Part shown: positions 35,813 through 45,733 of the stretch, piece after piece
Layout of the letters: every line of letters begins with the position of its first letter
Numbering within the stretch: the stretch's first letter is position 1
Program-made: the position numbers and the translations under genes
Source: Nitrospira sp.
GTDB taxonomy: Bacteria > Nitrospirota > Nitrospiria > Nitrospirales > Nitrospiraceae
NCBI GenBank assembly: GCA_022843785.1
Contig: JALHMZ010000011.1
Coordinates: 82,582 to 146,581, forward strand
Direction: 5' to 3'
Length of the DNA: 64,000 bases
Notes under the pieces: generated by a model
Databases searched by the model: none
What the model saw: the letters and a program-made list of their open reading frames with translations, nothing else
Told to the model about the DNA's origin: nothing

Positions 35813-36883
35813 ATGATTCCAGAAAACATCGGTTCTTCTATTGAGTCCTTGGGGATTGAGGCTAAGGCTTGGAACGCCTTGGCTGCTGGAAGCCCGACAA
35901 ATAGTGTGTTTCAGACGTATCAGTGGATGTCCAGTTGGGAGAAGATCTTCAAAGAGCGATATGAACCTTGGTACGTCTCGGTGGAGGATGCATCCGGTAT
36001 TACGGGAGTGGCTCCGCTCATGATCGCCAGAAACGTAGTGGGTAAGCGGGTTGTCAAGTTTCTGGGAGATGGGAATGCAGACTACTGCGACTTTTTGCTC
36101 GCAGGCGACAGACCTGTTGCGCTGAGAGGAATATTCGATCGTGTATTTGCAGCGCGAGATCGGTGGGACATCATTGAGTTGAACAGTATTCCAGCGGAAT
36201 CACCGACCATCGCTGGGATCCAGGCCATCTGCCGAGCGTCCGGCTACCGCTTGCTCCGGCGCGACCTCTACTCGAGTTCTGCCTTACTGATCAGGGGGCA
36301 CATTGAGGACGCGGTGAGAGTGTTCAATAAGACCGGATTGCGCCGACGACAGAACTATTTTCAGCGGCAGGGGCGATTGACCTTCAAGAGGCTGCAGGGA
36401 TCTGACGTGATGCCCTATATGGAGCGGTTCTTCGCGCAGCATATTTCGCGTTGGGCTGCCACGGCGACTCCCAGTCTGTTTCTGGACCCGTGCAATCAAG
36501 CATTTTATCGCGAGTTGGTGGAGGCCATGTCCGGCACAGGATGGCTTGTCTTGTCGGTTGTGGAGTTGGATGATCAGCCACTCGCGATGCACTATGGGTT
36601 CGACTACTATGGGCGGTTCTTGTGGTATAAGCCCTCCTTCGATGCAGAGCAAGCAAAGCATTCTCCTGGCCTCGTCCTGCTTCGATATCTGATCGGGGAT
36701 GCGATCGCGCATGAGCGGGACGAGTTGGATTTTTCGATCGGCGACGAACCATTCAAGGGTCGGTTTGCCAATACAGTGCGCACGACCGTCCAGATTCAGA
36801 TTCATAAGGGTCCGGTTACATTTGCGCATGCCTGGTTAAGGCAGAAACTTGGGGCGGCGAGGAGGAGGCTGGTGAGGGGATGA
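35813..36883 (+). CDS. CelD/FemAB-like GNAT acyltransferase (copy 1 of 3)
   Basis: 356 residues with the Acetyltransf_6 (CelD/BcsL, BioF2-like) layout: QTYQWMSSWEK at the N-terminus, LRRRQNYFQRQG in the middle and the DFSIGDEPFKGRFAN block near the C-terminus, which is strongly conserved in the family. No signal or membrane helix. Such proteins acylate sugar amines. It overlaps the glycosyltransferase that follows (ATGA). It resembles the two other copies in architecture but not closely in sequence. Confidence 0.85.
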   Translation: MIPENIGSSIESLGIEAKAWNALAAGSPTNSVFQTYQWMSSWEKIFKERYEPWYVSVEDASGITGVAPLMIARNVVGKRVVKFLGDGNADYCDFLLAGDRPVALRGIFDRVFAARDRWDIIELNSIPAESPTIAGIQAICRASGYRLLRRDLYSSSALLIRGHIEDAVRVFNKTGLRRRQNYFQRQGRLTFKRLQGSDVMPYMERFFAQHISRWAATATPSLFLDPCNQAFYRELVEAMSGTGWLVLSVVELDDQPLAMHYGFDYYGRFLWYKPSFDAEQAKHSPGLVLLRYLIGDAIAHERDELDFSIGDEPFKGRFANTVRTTVQIQIHKGPVTFAHAWLRQKLGAARRRLVRG

Positions 36884-37962
36884 CTGCGCATGTGAGGCTT
36901 CACGATCAGGTCGACGTCAGTGTGATCATTCCTACCTATAATCGGGGAGCTTTTATTGTTGAAGCAGTCGAAAGCGTGCTTGCTCAGACCTATCCTAGTG
37001 TGGAGATTATCGTCGTGGATGATGGGTCCACAGATGACACGCTTGATCGGCTGGCTCCCTATCAATCGCGGCTGACGCTTGTGAACACAAATCATGGTGG
37101 TGCCCCCCACGCCAGGAATGCGGGGATGCTGGTTGCGAAGGGGAAATATGTGGCATTCCTGGATTCCGACGACCGCTACCTCCCGCACAAGCTTGCGTTG
37201 CAGATACAAGTTCTGGAGCGCTTTCCCGATGTTAATATGGTGTACTCGGAGTTTTCAGGATTCGGCGATGGTGTGACGGAAGAATGGCATTTGAAGTCGT
37301 ACCATGAGGCTGCATTTCGCAATGGCGAGGCCTACGATCATTATTTCGAACAGTCGGCGGTGTTGAGCGATGTGGGTATCGAGTGTCCGCCGTGGTCTGA
37401 AAGGAAAGTGTACATAGGGAATATCTTTGATCAGTACCTCCGTGTCCTGTTTGTCTTTGTCAATTCGCTCATGGTGCGCCGGGAGGTGCTGCAAGCGATT
37501 GGCCCTCATGATGAAACCTTATCGCTGTTTGACGGGTATGATTTGGTGCTCCGCCTTGCCAGGAAAAGCCGGATCGCCTTTGTTGATCTTCCAACGTATG
37601 AATTGCGCTACCATGATGGACAAATCTCAACGACAAAACGGCCTGATGGGCCTGCGGTGTTTGTGGCGAAGCAGCGGCAACTATTGACGATCGTGGAGCG
37701 CCACGGCGTGCTTGATGAAATTTACTATCGGGCCAACAAAGCGGCGGTGGATGGGGTGATGGCACGACTTTACCGTGCACTTGGCATTGCCCTGATGTGC
37801 TATCCGGGGCATGAGGCAGAGGCACGGTCGGTACTGTCACACGGGAAACGCTATGGACTGTGGGCGCCGGGGCTCCAGTTTCTGACGTATATGCCGGGGC
37901 TCGTCAGGCGAATAGCGATGAAAGTGGGTAGAGGCATTTCGCAGATTCGGAAGAAGGCCTGA
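36880..37962 (+). CDS. GT2-family glycosyltransferase
   Basis: 360 residues, GT-A fold. The N-terminus VSVIIPTYNRGAFIVEAVES is diagnostic. DDGSTDDTL follows near 50 and the metal-binding DSDDRY (DxD motif) near 100. It adds a sugar from a nucleotide donor to the lipid-linked glycan in the cytoplasm; the sugar is unknown. The start overlaps the preceding gene and the stop abuts the next ATG without a gap, so it is an embedded part of one operon. Confidence 0.93.
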   Translation: MTAHVRLHDQVDVSVIIPTYNRGAFIVEAVESVLAQTYPSVEIIVVDDGSTDDTLDRLAPYQSRLTLVNTNHGGAPHARNAGMLVAKGKYVAFLDSDDRYLPHKLALQIQVLERFPDVNMVYSEFSGFGDGVTEEWHLKSYHEAAFRNGEAYDHYFEQSAVLSDVGIECPPWSERKVYIGNIFDQYLRVLFVFVNSLMVRREVLQAIGPHDETLSLFDGYDLVLRLARKSRIAFVDLPTYELRYHDGQISTTKRPDGPAVFVAKQRQLLTIVERHGVLDEIYYRANKAAVDGVMARLYRALGIALMCYPGHEAEARSVLSHGKRYGLWAPGLQFLTYMPGLVRRIAMKVGRGISQIRKKA

Positions 37963-39096
37963 ATGGTTGTGGCTGAAACTATTCGAGGAAGAACCAGGCT
38001 CGGTGAGTTTAAGAGCGCCTGGGATCGTCTCATGGAACAAGGCGATCATGAGCCGTCAGTATCATTTGAATGGACTGCGGCATTGATGGAGTCGCATGTT
38101 GAAGAGCATGACGATATTGTTTTTATAGTCCTCAAGCGCCTCGGTGTCGTCATCGGTATTATCCCATTGGTCATACGACCGATGAAAAAACTTGGACAGA
38201 CCCTCATGAGAGCTTTTCCGGTGTCTGAGTTTACCAATACCCATTCCGATCTATTGCTTGAAGACAGTTCAGAACCCGTTATGAGGGCGTTTGTTGATGC
38301 ACTGTATCGGTCGGACCTGCACTGGGATGTCTTTAGCATGACGCGGTTGCTTGAGGCTCAGCCGCTCGGTATGCGCTTGTGCGAAGTGGTGCGTCAGCAG
38401 GGAAATGAGTTTGAGTTGCGGAGGGAACAGCCATCGTTTTTCCTGACGCTGGATAGCACGCTTGAGGGCTATCTGCAGCGACGGTCTGGCAGCTTCCGGA
38501 ATGCGTTGAAGCGGATTGAGCGGAAGCTGAGGGGCCAAGGGGGGATTGAAAGTCGAGATCAGAGTAACTTCCCGGACATCGATCAGGCGTATGAGGCGCT
38601 TTTGTCTATTGAGGAACGTTCGTGGAAACATTCGCATGGGACCTCCATTTCGGACGTGGCCCGTCAAACAACATTTTATCGGCAGCTCTGTCGATTGTCG
38701 TCGCAGAAGAAATGGCTTCATCTTAGCTTTCTATATCTTGATGGTCGCCCGATTGCCTACAATCTCGGACTTATACTGCGAGATACGTACTATTACCTGA
38801 AGACAAGCTATGATTATGCTCTGCGCCCTCTAAGCCCTGCGACGCTTCTCAGAAGGAACCTATTAGAGGATCTTATTGCGCGAGGCGTGACGCGGTTTGA
38901 TTTTCCTGGTGAACCGTACGAGTGGGAACGCCAGTGGACGGACGAAATGCGCTGGCATCGGTCTCTTACTCTGTTTGCTCCTTCAGCAAAGGGCTTTGCG
39001 TATAGTCTTTATCGAAAGGCCATACATTTCAAGCGATCCGACGACGCACTGCAGATAAAATATGTGAATCCACGCGATCTTAAGCCTGGACCGTAA
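37963..39096 (+). CDS. CelD/FemAB-like GNAT acyltransferase (copy 2 of 3)
   Basis: 377 residues. The Acetyltransf_6 layout is visible: SFEWTAALMESH, RSGSFRNALKRIERKL, ISDVARQTTFYRQLC and FDFPGEPYEWERQWTDE. It starts immediately after the glycosyltransferase stop and is transcribed with it. It likely transfers an acyl group to a sugar amine in the cytoplasm. The three copies may differ in acyl donor or sugar position. Confidence 0.85.
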   Translation: MVVAETIRGRTRLGEFKSAWDRLMEQGDHEPSVSFEWTAALMESHVEEHDDIVFIVLKRLGVVIGIIPLVIRPMKKLGQTLMRAFPVSEFTNTHSDLLLEDSSEPVMRAFVDALYRSDLHWDVFSMTRLLEAQPLGMRLCEVVRQQGNEFELRREQPSFFLTLDSTLEGYLQRRSGSFRNALKRIERKLRGQGGIESRDQSNFPDIDQAYEALLSIEERSWKHSHGTSISDVARQTTFYRQLCRLSSQKKWLHLSFLYLDGRPIAYNLGLILRDTYYYLKTSYDYALRPLSPATLLRRNLLEDLIARGVTRFDFPGEPYEWERQWTDEMRWHRSLTLFAPSAKGFAYSLYRKAIHFKRSDDALQIKYVNPRDLKPGP

Positions 39097-39108
39097 TGAA
39101 AGTCAGTC

Positions 39109-40242
39109 GTGAATTGTAAGATCGACTCTCGTGAGTATGAAGCAGAAGTCCTTACCCGGGTTGATGGTTTGCACGCGGTGGCGTCAGATTGGGAGCGGCT
39201 TGCAGCTCAGTTCGGGAGTCCTCTGCTCACTGCGGAGTGGTTTGTCGCCTGTGCAGAGACGCTTTGTGCCGAATCCGATCTTCGAGTTGTGGTGGTGCGA
39301 TCCAGGGGTGTTGTGTGTGCCGTGGCGCCTCTCGTTGTGGTTAGACGCGACGGAATGGAGTGGCTGGAGGTGCTCGGTGTAGCGACGCTCTATGAGCCGG
39401 CCGGGTTTCTCTATGACGGTGTAGAGTCGCTTCATTGTTTGCTGAGCAGGGTTATCAGCTTTCAGTTACCAGTAGCGCTTGTCCGATTGCCAGCTGAGTC
39501 GGCGCTTGAAGCCGCGCTTAGAGAGTTGGCTCGTTATAAGGGGGTTCTGCTGGCTAGAAGGACTGCAAGTTCGGCATACGTCAATATTAATGGAGGTTGG
39601 GAAGACTATTTCCAAACGATTTCGGGGGCACGTCGAAAGAAGTATCGTTATCAGCGGAAGTTTACGGAGCGCTTCGGTGCGGTCACGGTCAGGATAGAAC
39701 GTCCCTGTTCCCCGGATGATCTCCATTCTAGACTTGCTGAAGTGTTTCGGATCGAGGGCGCCGGTTGGAAAGACCGAGCGGGAACCTCTCTCCTTTTGAA
39801 TGCGCGCGTACGACAGTTTATTGTGCGGTATAGTGAGAGGGCGTGTGAGCGAGGCGAATTGCGTATATGTTTTTTGGAGGTGGAAGGGGTTCCCATTGCG
39901 ACCCTTCTCGCGGTCGAATATGCTCGGCGATTCTGGGTTCTTAAAATGGGATACGATGAGCAGTGGGCTCAATGTTCACCGGGAATCCAGTTGACGATGG
40001 AAACGATTCAATATGCGTTCGAGCAGGGGCTTGAGGGCTATGAATTTCTTGGATCAGAAGAATCGTGGCAGATGACCTGGCCTCACAATAGCCGAGCCTT
40101 TCTCTCGCTCGTGCTATATCCTCTTTCTATCCGCGGTTTCCTAGCCCTGATAGGAGATCTTCGGCGAGTTCTCGTGAGAAAAGTGCAGCGGTTTGTCCCA
40201 TATCTCGGGACTTGGATGAACCGGAAGATCCAGGAGAATTAA
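39109..40242 (+). CDS. CelD/FemAB-like GNAT acyltransferase (copy 3 of 3)
   Basis: 377 residues, starting at GTG. The same domain plan as copy 2: LLTAEWFVACAET, SGARRKKYRYQRKFTERF and a late YEFLGSEESWQMTW block, the counterpart of the DFSIGDE region in copy 1. The length is identical to copy 2 although residues differ widely, which suggests old duplication. It probably acylates another position of the glycan. Confidence 0.82.
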   Translation: MNCKIDSREYEAEVLTRVDGLHAVASDWERLAAQFGSPLLTAEWFVACAETLCAESDLRVVVVRSRGVVCAVAPLVVVRRDGMEWLEVLGVATLYEPAGFLYDGVESLHCLLSRVISFQLPVALVRLPAESALEAALRELARYKGVLLARRTASSAYVNINGGWEDYFQTISGARRKKYRYQRKFTERFGAVTVRIERPCSPDDLHSRLAEVFRIEGAGWKDRAGTSLLLNARVRQFIVRYSERACERGELRICFLEVEGVPIATLLAVEYARRFWVLKMGYDEQWAQCSPGIQLTMETIQYAFEQGLEGYEFLGSEESWQMTWPHNSRAFLSLVLYPLSIRGFLALIGDLRRVLVRKVQRFVPYLGTWMNRKIQEN

Positions 40243-40246
40243 ACCC

Positions 40247-41233
40247 GTGTCCCTTGTCCCATCCGATGAGAGGTCGATAGCCGAGCAGAGTCTGTTCGGA
40301 GGCATGGTTTGTCTGGATCGTCTGGAAAGGGGGATCCCGTGGTGGTCAGGACTTGTGATTCTGGCCGTGGTCTTGGTGGTGCCGAACTTCTTGGCTACGA
40401 CACTATCAAGAATCTGGCTGGGGGTTCCCGGTCTGGATAAGCTAGCCCATTTTGCCGCATTTGTTGTGGTGTTTGTTACCCTGTATGGGGTGGGCGGTAG
40501 TCAGGTTTGGCTAGGGCGCAAGCCGGTAAAGTCAATCGCAGCAGTTGCGCTCTCGCTTGCGCTTGCATTGGGCGACGAAGCGCAACAGGCGTTTTTCGAT
40601 CGCGGACGAACAGCCGAATTCGCCGATCTTGTGGCTGATGCAGGAGGAATTTTCGTCGGATTAACCTGTCTCAAGGTGCGCCAGCTTGGAATGAGGCGGG
40701 CATTCGCAATCGTGACAGTCCTTGCCGTGATGGTCGCTGCGGTGGCGTTTCGAACGTACCAAGATCTCAAGCATTTCAATCGCGGTATGGCCTATGAGCG
40801 AGAACATGACTATCAACGGGCCAGAGTCGAATATCAGCTGGCGTTGGAGAGCGGAATTCAGTCGGCAGAACTTTATAATACGGTTGCGTGGCTGGATATT
40901 GAGTTTTTGGATGCGGATCCAACTGAGGTTGAACGGCTTGCGGCGCGGGCTTTCGCGATGGATCCCGATAACCCCGACGTTTTAGATACCTATGGATGGG
41001 TGCTGGTGAAGTCCGGACGGGTTCAAGAGGGACTCACTCTTCTTGAGCGGGCGAAGGTGTTGAACCCGAAAATCTATTGCATTGATCTCCATCTGGGTGT
41101 GGCCTATCGAAAACTGGGGAAGGAGGAAAAGGCTGTAAATTATCTTCGGGCGCAGGTCACGCAAAATCCAAAGGACCGATTTGCGGAGGCGGCGAGACGT
41201 GAACTTATGGCAATGGGAGAGTCCGGTAGCTGA
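40247..41233 (+). CDS. VanZ-like membrane domain fused to TPR repeats
   Basis: 328 residues. Part 1 (about 30-165) is a VanZ-like membrane domain: [41 protein letters not shown] and five or so hydrophobic helices. Part 2 (about 175-325) consists of TPR repeats ([40 protein letters not shown]). The GTG start has AGGAG 11 nt before it. The fusion may tether an assembly scaffold at the inner membrane. Function unknown. Confidence 0.82.
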   Translation: MSLVPSDERSIAEQSLFGGMVCLDRLERGIPWWSGLVILAVVLVVPNFLATTLSRIWLGVPGLDKLAHFAAFVVVFVTLYGVGGSQVWLGRKPVKSIAAVALSLALALGDEAQQAFFDRGRTAEFADLVADAGGIFVGLTCLKVRQLGMRRAFAIVTVLAVMVAAVAFRTYQDLKHFNRGMAYEREHDYQRARVEYQLALESGIQSAELYNTVAWLDIEFLDADPTEVERLAARAFAMDPDNPDVLDTYGWVLVKSGRVQEGLTLLERAKVLNPKIYCIDLHLGVAYRKLGKEEKAVNYLRAQVTQNPKDRFAEAARRELMAMGESGS

Positions 41234-41301
41234 GGTCAGATTTCAGGAAAGAGGCCGTCCAGTGCCATCTATGGAATGGATGCCTTTATGAGGGGGGGCG
41301 C

Positions 41302-42261
41302 ATGAAGGAATTTGTCGGAAAGCGGGTCTTGGTGACTGGAGGGGCTGGGTTTCTTGGGTCCCACTTATGTGAGCAGTTGCTTGCAGCGGAGAACGATGTT
41401 CTGTGCATTGATAATTTCTTTACGGGCAGCAAAAATAACATTCGCCATCTTCTGCCGAATGGGAAATTCGAGCTGATTCGGCATGATGTTACATTTCCGC
41501 TCTACGTCGAAGTGGATGAGATCTATAATCTGGCCTGTCCGGCCTCGCCGATTCACTACCAGCGCGACCCCGTACAGACGACGAAGACGAGTGTGCATGG
41601 CGCGATCAATATGCTGGGATTAGCGAAGCGTGTCGGAGCCAAGATCCTGCAAGCATCTACTTCTGAAGTGTATGGTGACCCTGCGGTGCATCCACAGCCT
41701 GAAGAGTATTGGGGGAACGTCAACCCCATAGGAGTGAGATCGTGCTATGACGAGGGGAAACGCTGTGCGGAAACGTTATTTTTCGATTACTATCGGCAGC
41801 ATGCACTACGTATTAAGGTGGCGAGGATTTTCAATACCTATGGGCCTCGGATGCATCCAAACGACGGCCGCGTCGTGTCTAATTTCATCATTCAAGCATT
41901 GCAGGGCGTGCCGATCACAATTTATGGTGATGGGACTCAGACGCGATCATTTTGCTATGTCGATGATATGGTGAAAGCCTTCATGCTGCTGATGGCGACC
42001 GGTGCAGAAGTGGTGGGGCCGATCAATCTCGGCAATCCCGGTGAGTTTTCGATGCTGCAGTTGGCGGAAACCGTCATCGACGTCTGTAATTCAAAATCGC
42101 CGATCGTATTCAAACCGCTGCCATCCGATGACCCAAGACAGCGTCGTCCGGATATTTCCAAGGCGGAGCGCGAGCTCAACTGGAAGCCGACGATCCCTCT
42201 TCGGGAAGGCCTCGGGAGGACGGTGTCCTACTTTGATCAACTGCTTAAAAGCGCTCACTGA
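41302..42261 (+). CDS. UDP-glucuronate decarboxylase (UDP-xylose synthase)
   Basis: 319-residue short-chain dehydrogenase/reductase of the extended type. The NAD-binding [11 protein letters not shown] is at the N-terminus. The catalytic set shows in [23 protein letters not shown] and the RSCYDEGKR block that marks UXS enzymes. [13 protein letters not shown] and [14 protein letters not shown] complete the family pattern. It turns UDP-GlcA into UDP-xylose, so pentose in the polysaccharide is likely. The source of UDP-GlcA is not in the window. Confidence 0.92.
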   Translation: MKEFVGKRVLVTGGAGFLGSHLCEQLLAAENDVLCIDNFFTGSKNNIRHLLPNGKFELIRHDVTFPLYVEVDEIYNLACPASPIHYQRDPVQTTKTSVHGAINMLGLAKRVGAKILQASTSEVYGDPAVHPQPEEYWGNVNPIGVRSCYDEGKRCAETLFFDYYRQHALRIKVARIFNTYGPRMHPNDGRVVSNFIIQALQGVPITIYGDGTQTRSFCYVDDMVKAFMLLMATGAEVVGPINLGNPGEFSMLQLAETVIDVCNSKSPIVFKPLPSDDPRQRRPDISKAERELNWKPTIPLREGLGRTVSYFDQLLKSAH

Positions 42262-42328
42262 AGTGCCCCTTGCGTGTGGGAGTTGGAGCATGGTGTACGT
42301 AGTGTCCAGAAGTCGAACGGCTCATTGA

Positions 42329-43384
42329 ATGACCTTCCGAGATCGCATCAAATCCACGATCAAGGTTGTGGCGGCGCACACGCTCTATCTGATGGGGGTG
42401 TTGCAAGTTTGGCAGCGCATCGCGTTGCGTCAAAAGGCCGTCGTGCTTATGTATCACAGGGTGTTGACCCCTGATGAGCGCGCGATGACCGGTTCTCACC
42501 CCGGCATCGTAGTTGATCGCGAGGACTTTGCCGCCCAGATGGCAATGTTGAAGGAACGATTTCGAGTGCTCTCCATTAAAGAGTTTACCGATCGGATGGA
42601 GAGGAAGGTTCCGTTCGAGGATGCCTCCTGTTTGATTACCTTCGATGATGGGTGGAGAGACAACTATTCGCATGCATTGCCGATCCTCAGGCATCATGGA
42701 ATTCCTGCAGTTATTTTCCTGCCCGTGAATTTCATCGGCGGAGGGCGTCTGTTTTGGCAGGAGTTATTGACCCATTTGACCTTGCGGGCTGTCACGCAGG
42801 CGAGACAAAGCCCGGCGTGCCGTGAAAGGTTGAGCAGACTTCTTGCGACGGTTGGACTCGAGTCGACTCTCGAAGCGGCAGAGTCTGATCTACGCGTGAC
42901 GGTGATGGAGGCGGTGAGAAGACAAAAGCATGTACCTCCAACGGTGATCAATTCAACCTTGACGGGCTTGGCTGAGGAGTTGGGGGTGCGATGGGAAGAA
43001 TATCAGGAGGCGGATGGTTTTCTGGACTGGGGACAAGTGTCAACCATGGCGCAGCAAGGCGTCACCTTTGGCGGGCACGGAGCGGAACATCGCATTCTAA
43101 CATTCGTGCCGCCTAGTGAGGCACAGGAGGAAATTCAAACGGCGAAAGCAGTATTAGATTCTCGCCTGTCTGTCCCGGCTCAGGCGTTCAGTTATCCAAA
43201 CGGCAATTGGTCGCCGGAGGTGGCCAAGCTCGTGGAGGAATCCGGCTATCGCGTGGCCTTTACGACGGATCCAGGCTATGTGAGCTGCGACGACGATCGC
43301 TTCTCCATCCGGAGGGTCAACATTCACGATGGGCTGATGGGGAGTAGGCCGATGTTTTTGGCCAGAATTGTAGGGTTGTTTTGA
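42329..43384 (+). CDS. Polysaccharide deacetylase (NodB-type, copy 2)
   Basis: 351 residues. VVLMYHRV marks the family start; the catalytic region has LITFDDGWRDNY (DDG) and GGHGAEHRIL with the metal-binding histidines. SYPNGNWSPEV follows. An N-terminal hydrophobic segment (about 10-25) could be a weak membrane anchor. It differs from the DUF3473-type copy at 22977, so two deacetylases with different roles are likely. The stop overlaps the TTG start of the next gene. Confidence 0.9.
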   Translation: MTFRDRIKSTIKVVAAHTLYLMGVLQVWQRIALRQKAVVLMYHRVLTPDERAMTGSHPGIVVDREDFAAQMAMLKERFRVLSIKEFTDRMERKVPFEDASCLITFDDGWRDNYSHALPILRHHGIPAVIFLPVNFIGGGRLFWQELLTHLTLRAVTQARQSPACRERLSRLLATVGLESTLEAAESDLRVTVMEAVRRQKHVPPTVINSTLTGLAEELGVRWEEYQEADGFLDWGQVSTMAQQGVTFGGHGAEHRILTFVPPSEAQEEIQTAKAVLDSRLSVPAQAFSYPNGNWSPEVAKLVEESGYRVAFTTDPGYVSCDDDRFSIRRVNIHDGLMGSRPMFLARIVGLF

Positions 43385-44583
43385 AGGTGCAGGCATTGAA
43401 CATCCTTGTGATGGACGGCGAGACCAGGCCGGCCTTGGCGATTGTTCGTTCGTTGGGGAGCAAGGGCCATCGTATGATCGTGGGGGCGAAGGTCCAGCCG
43501 TCACTCGCGCAGGTCTCCCGCTATTGCCACCGGCGGTTTACGCATCCTGATCCGGTGAGAGACGGGACAGGGTTTATTGATGCGCTCATCCGGACCGTGT
43601 GCGAGGAACAGATCGATGTCGTTCTCCCTGTAACTGAAATCACTACTGCCTTGGTCGTTGAACGAAGACGGGAGATCGAGCGGTATTGCCGAGTTCCATT
43701 TCCGGTCGCCGATACGTTTAATACTGCAGCTAATAAGGTGGAAGTACTGGCGCTCGCCGAGAAGTTGTCTGTCCCCATTCCGATCGGTGTCGTGCTGGAT
43801 AGGCCTGGCGCCTGTCCTCGGTGGCCGGAGGGGCTTCACTATCCCGTCGTCGTCAAACCGTATCGATCCCGCATTCGTGTCAACGGAGAGTGGCGCCAGA
43901 CCTCCGTCACCTATGCTGAGGATCGAACCGCGCTCGACACTATTCTTGCGGCGAAGGATCCAGAGGAGTATCCACTCCTTCTGCAACAGCGAATCGTCGG
44001 CCCCGGGGTAGGAGTATTTCTATGTTATCAACGAGGCAAGTGTGTGGCCCAGTTCAGCCATCGGAGGCTCCGCGAGAAACCTCCCTCCGGAGGGGTCAGC
44101 GTGCTCTGCGAGAGCGCGCCGATTCCGCCTCAGGCACTCCGCTATGCCCAAGCCCTCTTGGATGAATTGAGATGGGAGGGGGTGGCGATGGTCGAGTTCA
44201 AAATGGATCTAGCCGATCAGACCTTGAAATTGATGGAAATCAATGGGCGGTTCTGGGGCTCGCTTCAGCTGGCGATCGATGCCGGTGTGGATTTCCCCGG
44301 TCTTCTTATTCGGACCCTGGCAGATGAAACGATGCAGCCTGTCGAGACCTACAGAATTGGAGTGAGAAGTCGATGGTTGTTGGGTGATGTCGATGCGTTC
44401 TTGATGAGGCTGTTCAAAAATGAAGCTGATCTCCACCTTCCCCCCGGATATCCTGGAAAACTCGCATCCCTTGTGCAGTTTGCAAATCCATGGCAGAAGA
44501 ATACCTATAATGAAGTCTTTCGGCTTTCGGATCTAAAGCCGGGATTACACGAGATCCAGCGGTGGTTGTGCTCCCAAACCTGA
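43381..44583 (+). CDS. ATP-grasp ligase-like protein
   Basis: 400 residues with the carbamoyl-phosphate-synthase-L-like ATP-grasp fold. The N-terminal lobe has LNILVMDGETRPALAIVRSLG. The central ATP-binding part has YPVVVKPY, and the metal-binding segment EFKMDLADQTLKLMEINGRFWGS holds two acids and an Asn (E-x-N). TTG start, overlapping the deacetylase stop. Such proteins join a carboxylate to an amine, so amide formation on a sugar or lipid is plausible. Substrate unknown. Confidence 0.82.
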   Translation: MKVQALNILVMDGETRPALAIVRSLGSKGHRMIVGAKVQPSLAQVSRYCHRRFTHPDPVRDGTGFIDALIRTVCEEQIDVVLPVTEITTALVVERRREIERYCRVPFPVADTFNTAANKVEVLALAEKLSVPIPIGVVLDRPGACPRWPEGLHYPVVVKPYRSRIRVNGEWRQTSVTYAEDRTALDTILAAKDPEEYPLLLQQRIVGPGVGVFLCYQRGKCVAQFSHRRLREKPPSGGVSVLCESAPIPPQALRYAQALLDELRWEGVAMVEFKMDLADQTLKLMEINGRFWGSLQLAIDAGVDFPGLLIRTLADETMQPVETYRIGVRSRWLLGDVDAFLMRLFKNEADLHLPPGYPGKLASLVQFANPWQKNTYNEVFRLSDLKPGLHEIQRWLCSQT

Positions 44584-44593
44584 TGATGGCTCC

Positions 44594-45733
44594 ATGAGAA
44601 TCGTACTGGAGGCGCTATTTTGGCTGTCAGTCTTCGGGGTTGTATATCCTTACGTCGGGTATCCGATTTTGCTATGGGTGTTGGGACGAGTGTTGGGGAA
44701 GTCCCGACGACCTGTTTCGGAGGAAGTGTTTTGTCCATCAGTTTCGATGATTATTCCTGCGTGCAATGAGGAAAAACGGATTGAAAAGAAGATCGTCAAT
44801 ACGAAAGCCCTCCGCTATCCAGTGGATCGTCTCGAAGTATTGTTTGTTTCCGATGGGTCTACTGATCAAACGGTGGACTTGATCCGGCCGCATCTGTCCA
44901 GTCCATGCAAATTGATAGAGCTGCCTGTGAGGGGAGGCAAAGCTGCTGCACTCAATGCCGGCCTTGAACGGGCCACGCATGACATTATCGTGTTTTCAGA
45001 TGCCTCGATTGAGCTAGAGCCCGATGCACTGCATCGTATCGTTCAGGGATTCCGCGATCCGAACATCGGATGTATTTCAGGAGAAGATAAAATTGCCGAA
45101 TCGGGAGGAGAGGCGTGGTATGGGCGGTATGAGTTATTTATCCGACGCTGTGAATCGAGCGTGAATTCTATTGTGGGAGCGAGTGGATCATTCTATGCGC
45201 AACGGCGTGCGCTGTGCGCGCCGTTTACGGAAGGGCTGGCGCCTGATTTTCTGTCCGTACTCAGGACGGTCGAGCAAGGGTTTCGCGCCGTGAGCGAGCC
45301 GGCCGCGGTGGGTATGATGACGAGCGTCAAAGACTCCAAGCAAGAGTTTGAACGGAAGGTGCGTACCTTGATTCGTGGGATGACGGCGTTGTTTGCCTAT
45401 CGGCGGGTGCTGAATCCGGTTCAGTTCGGTGTATTTGCCATTGAAATGCTGTCCCATAAGATCTTGCGCTGGACGGTGCCGTTTTTTCTTGTCACGGCGT
45501 TGGTGAGTTCACTGTCGCTTATGGCGTCACCGTGGTTTCTGTTGCTCTCGATGGTTCAGATTGCCTTCTATCTGGTCGCGCTTCTCGCCTTTTCTGGATG
45601 GGGTTTTGTCCGTAAGTCCCTGATCGGTAAGGTTGCGCTCTATTTTTCTATGGTTAACGCAGCCATCTTGGTGGCGTGGGTGAAGTATGTGGTAGGTGTG
45701 AGACAGGAGTTATGGACGCCGTCCCAACGATAA
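44594..45733 (+). CDS. Membrane GT2-family glycosyltransferase
   Basis: 379 residues. A leading membrane helix (about 5-28) is followed by a GT-A domain: VSMIIPACNEEKRIEKKI, FVSDGSTDQT, FSDASIEL (DxD-like) and EDKIAE. The QxxRW-like end region is poorly conserved. Two or three further transmembrane helices occur at about 285-370. This resembles processive, membrane-bound GT2 enzymes, but the synthase QxxRW motif is not clearly present, so it may act once per acceptor. It overlaps the next gene by 22 bp. Confidence 0.88.
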   Translation: MRIVLEALFWLSVFGVVYPYVGYPILLWVLGRVLGKSRRPVSEEVFCPSVSMIIPACNEEKRIEKKIVNTKALRYPVDRLEVLFVSDGSTDQTVDLIRPHLSSPCKLIELPVRGGKAAALNAGLERATHDIIVFSDASIELEPDALHRIVQGFRDPNIGCISGEDKIAESGGEAWYGRYELFIRRCESSVNSIVGASGSFYAQRRALCAPFTEGLAPDFLSVLRTVEQGFRAVSEPAAVGMMTSVKDSKQEFERKVRTLIRGMTALFAYRRVLNPVQFGVFAIEMLSHKILRWTVPFFLVTALVSSLSLMASPWFLLLSMVQIAFYLVALLAFSGWGFVRKSLIGKVALYFSMVNAAILVAWVKYVVGVRQELWTPSQR

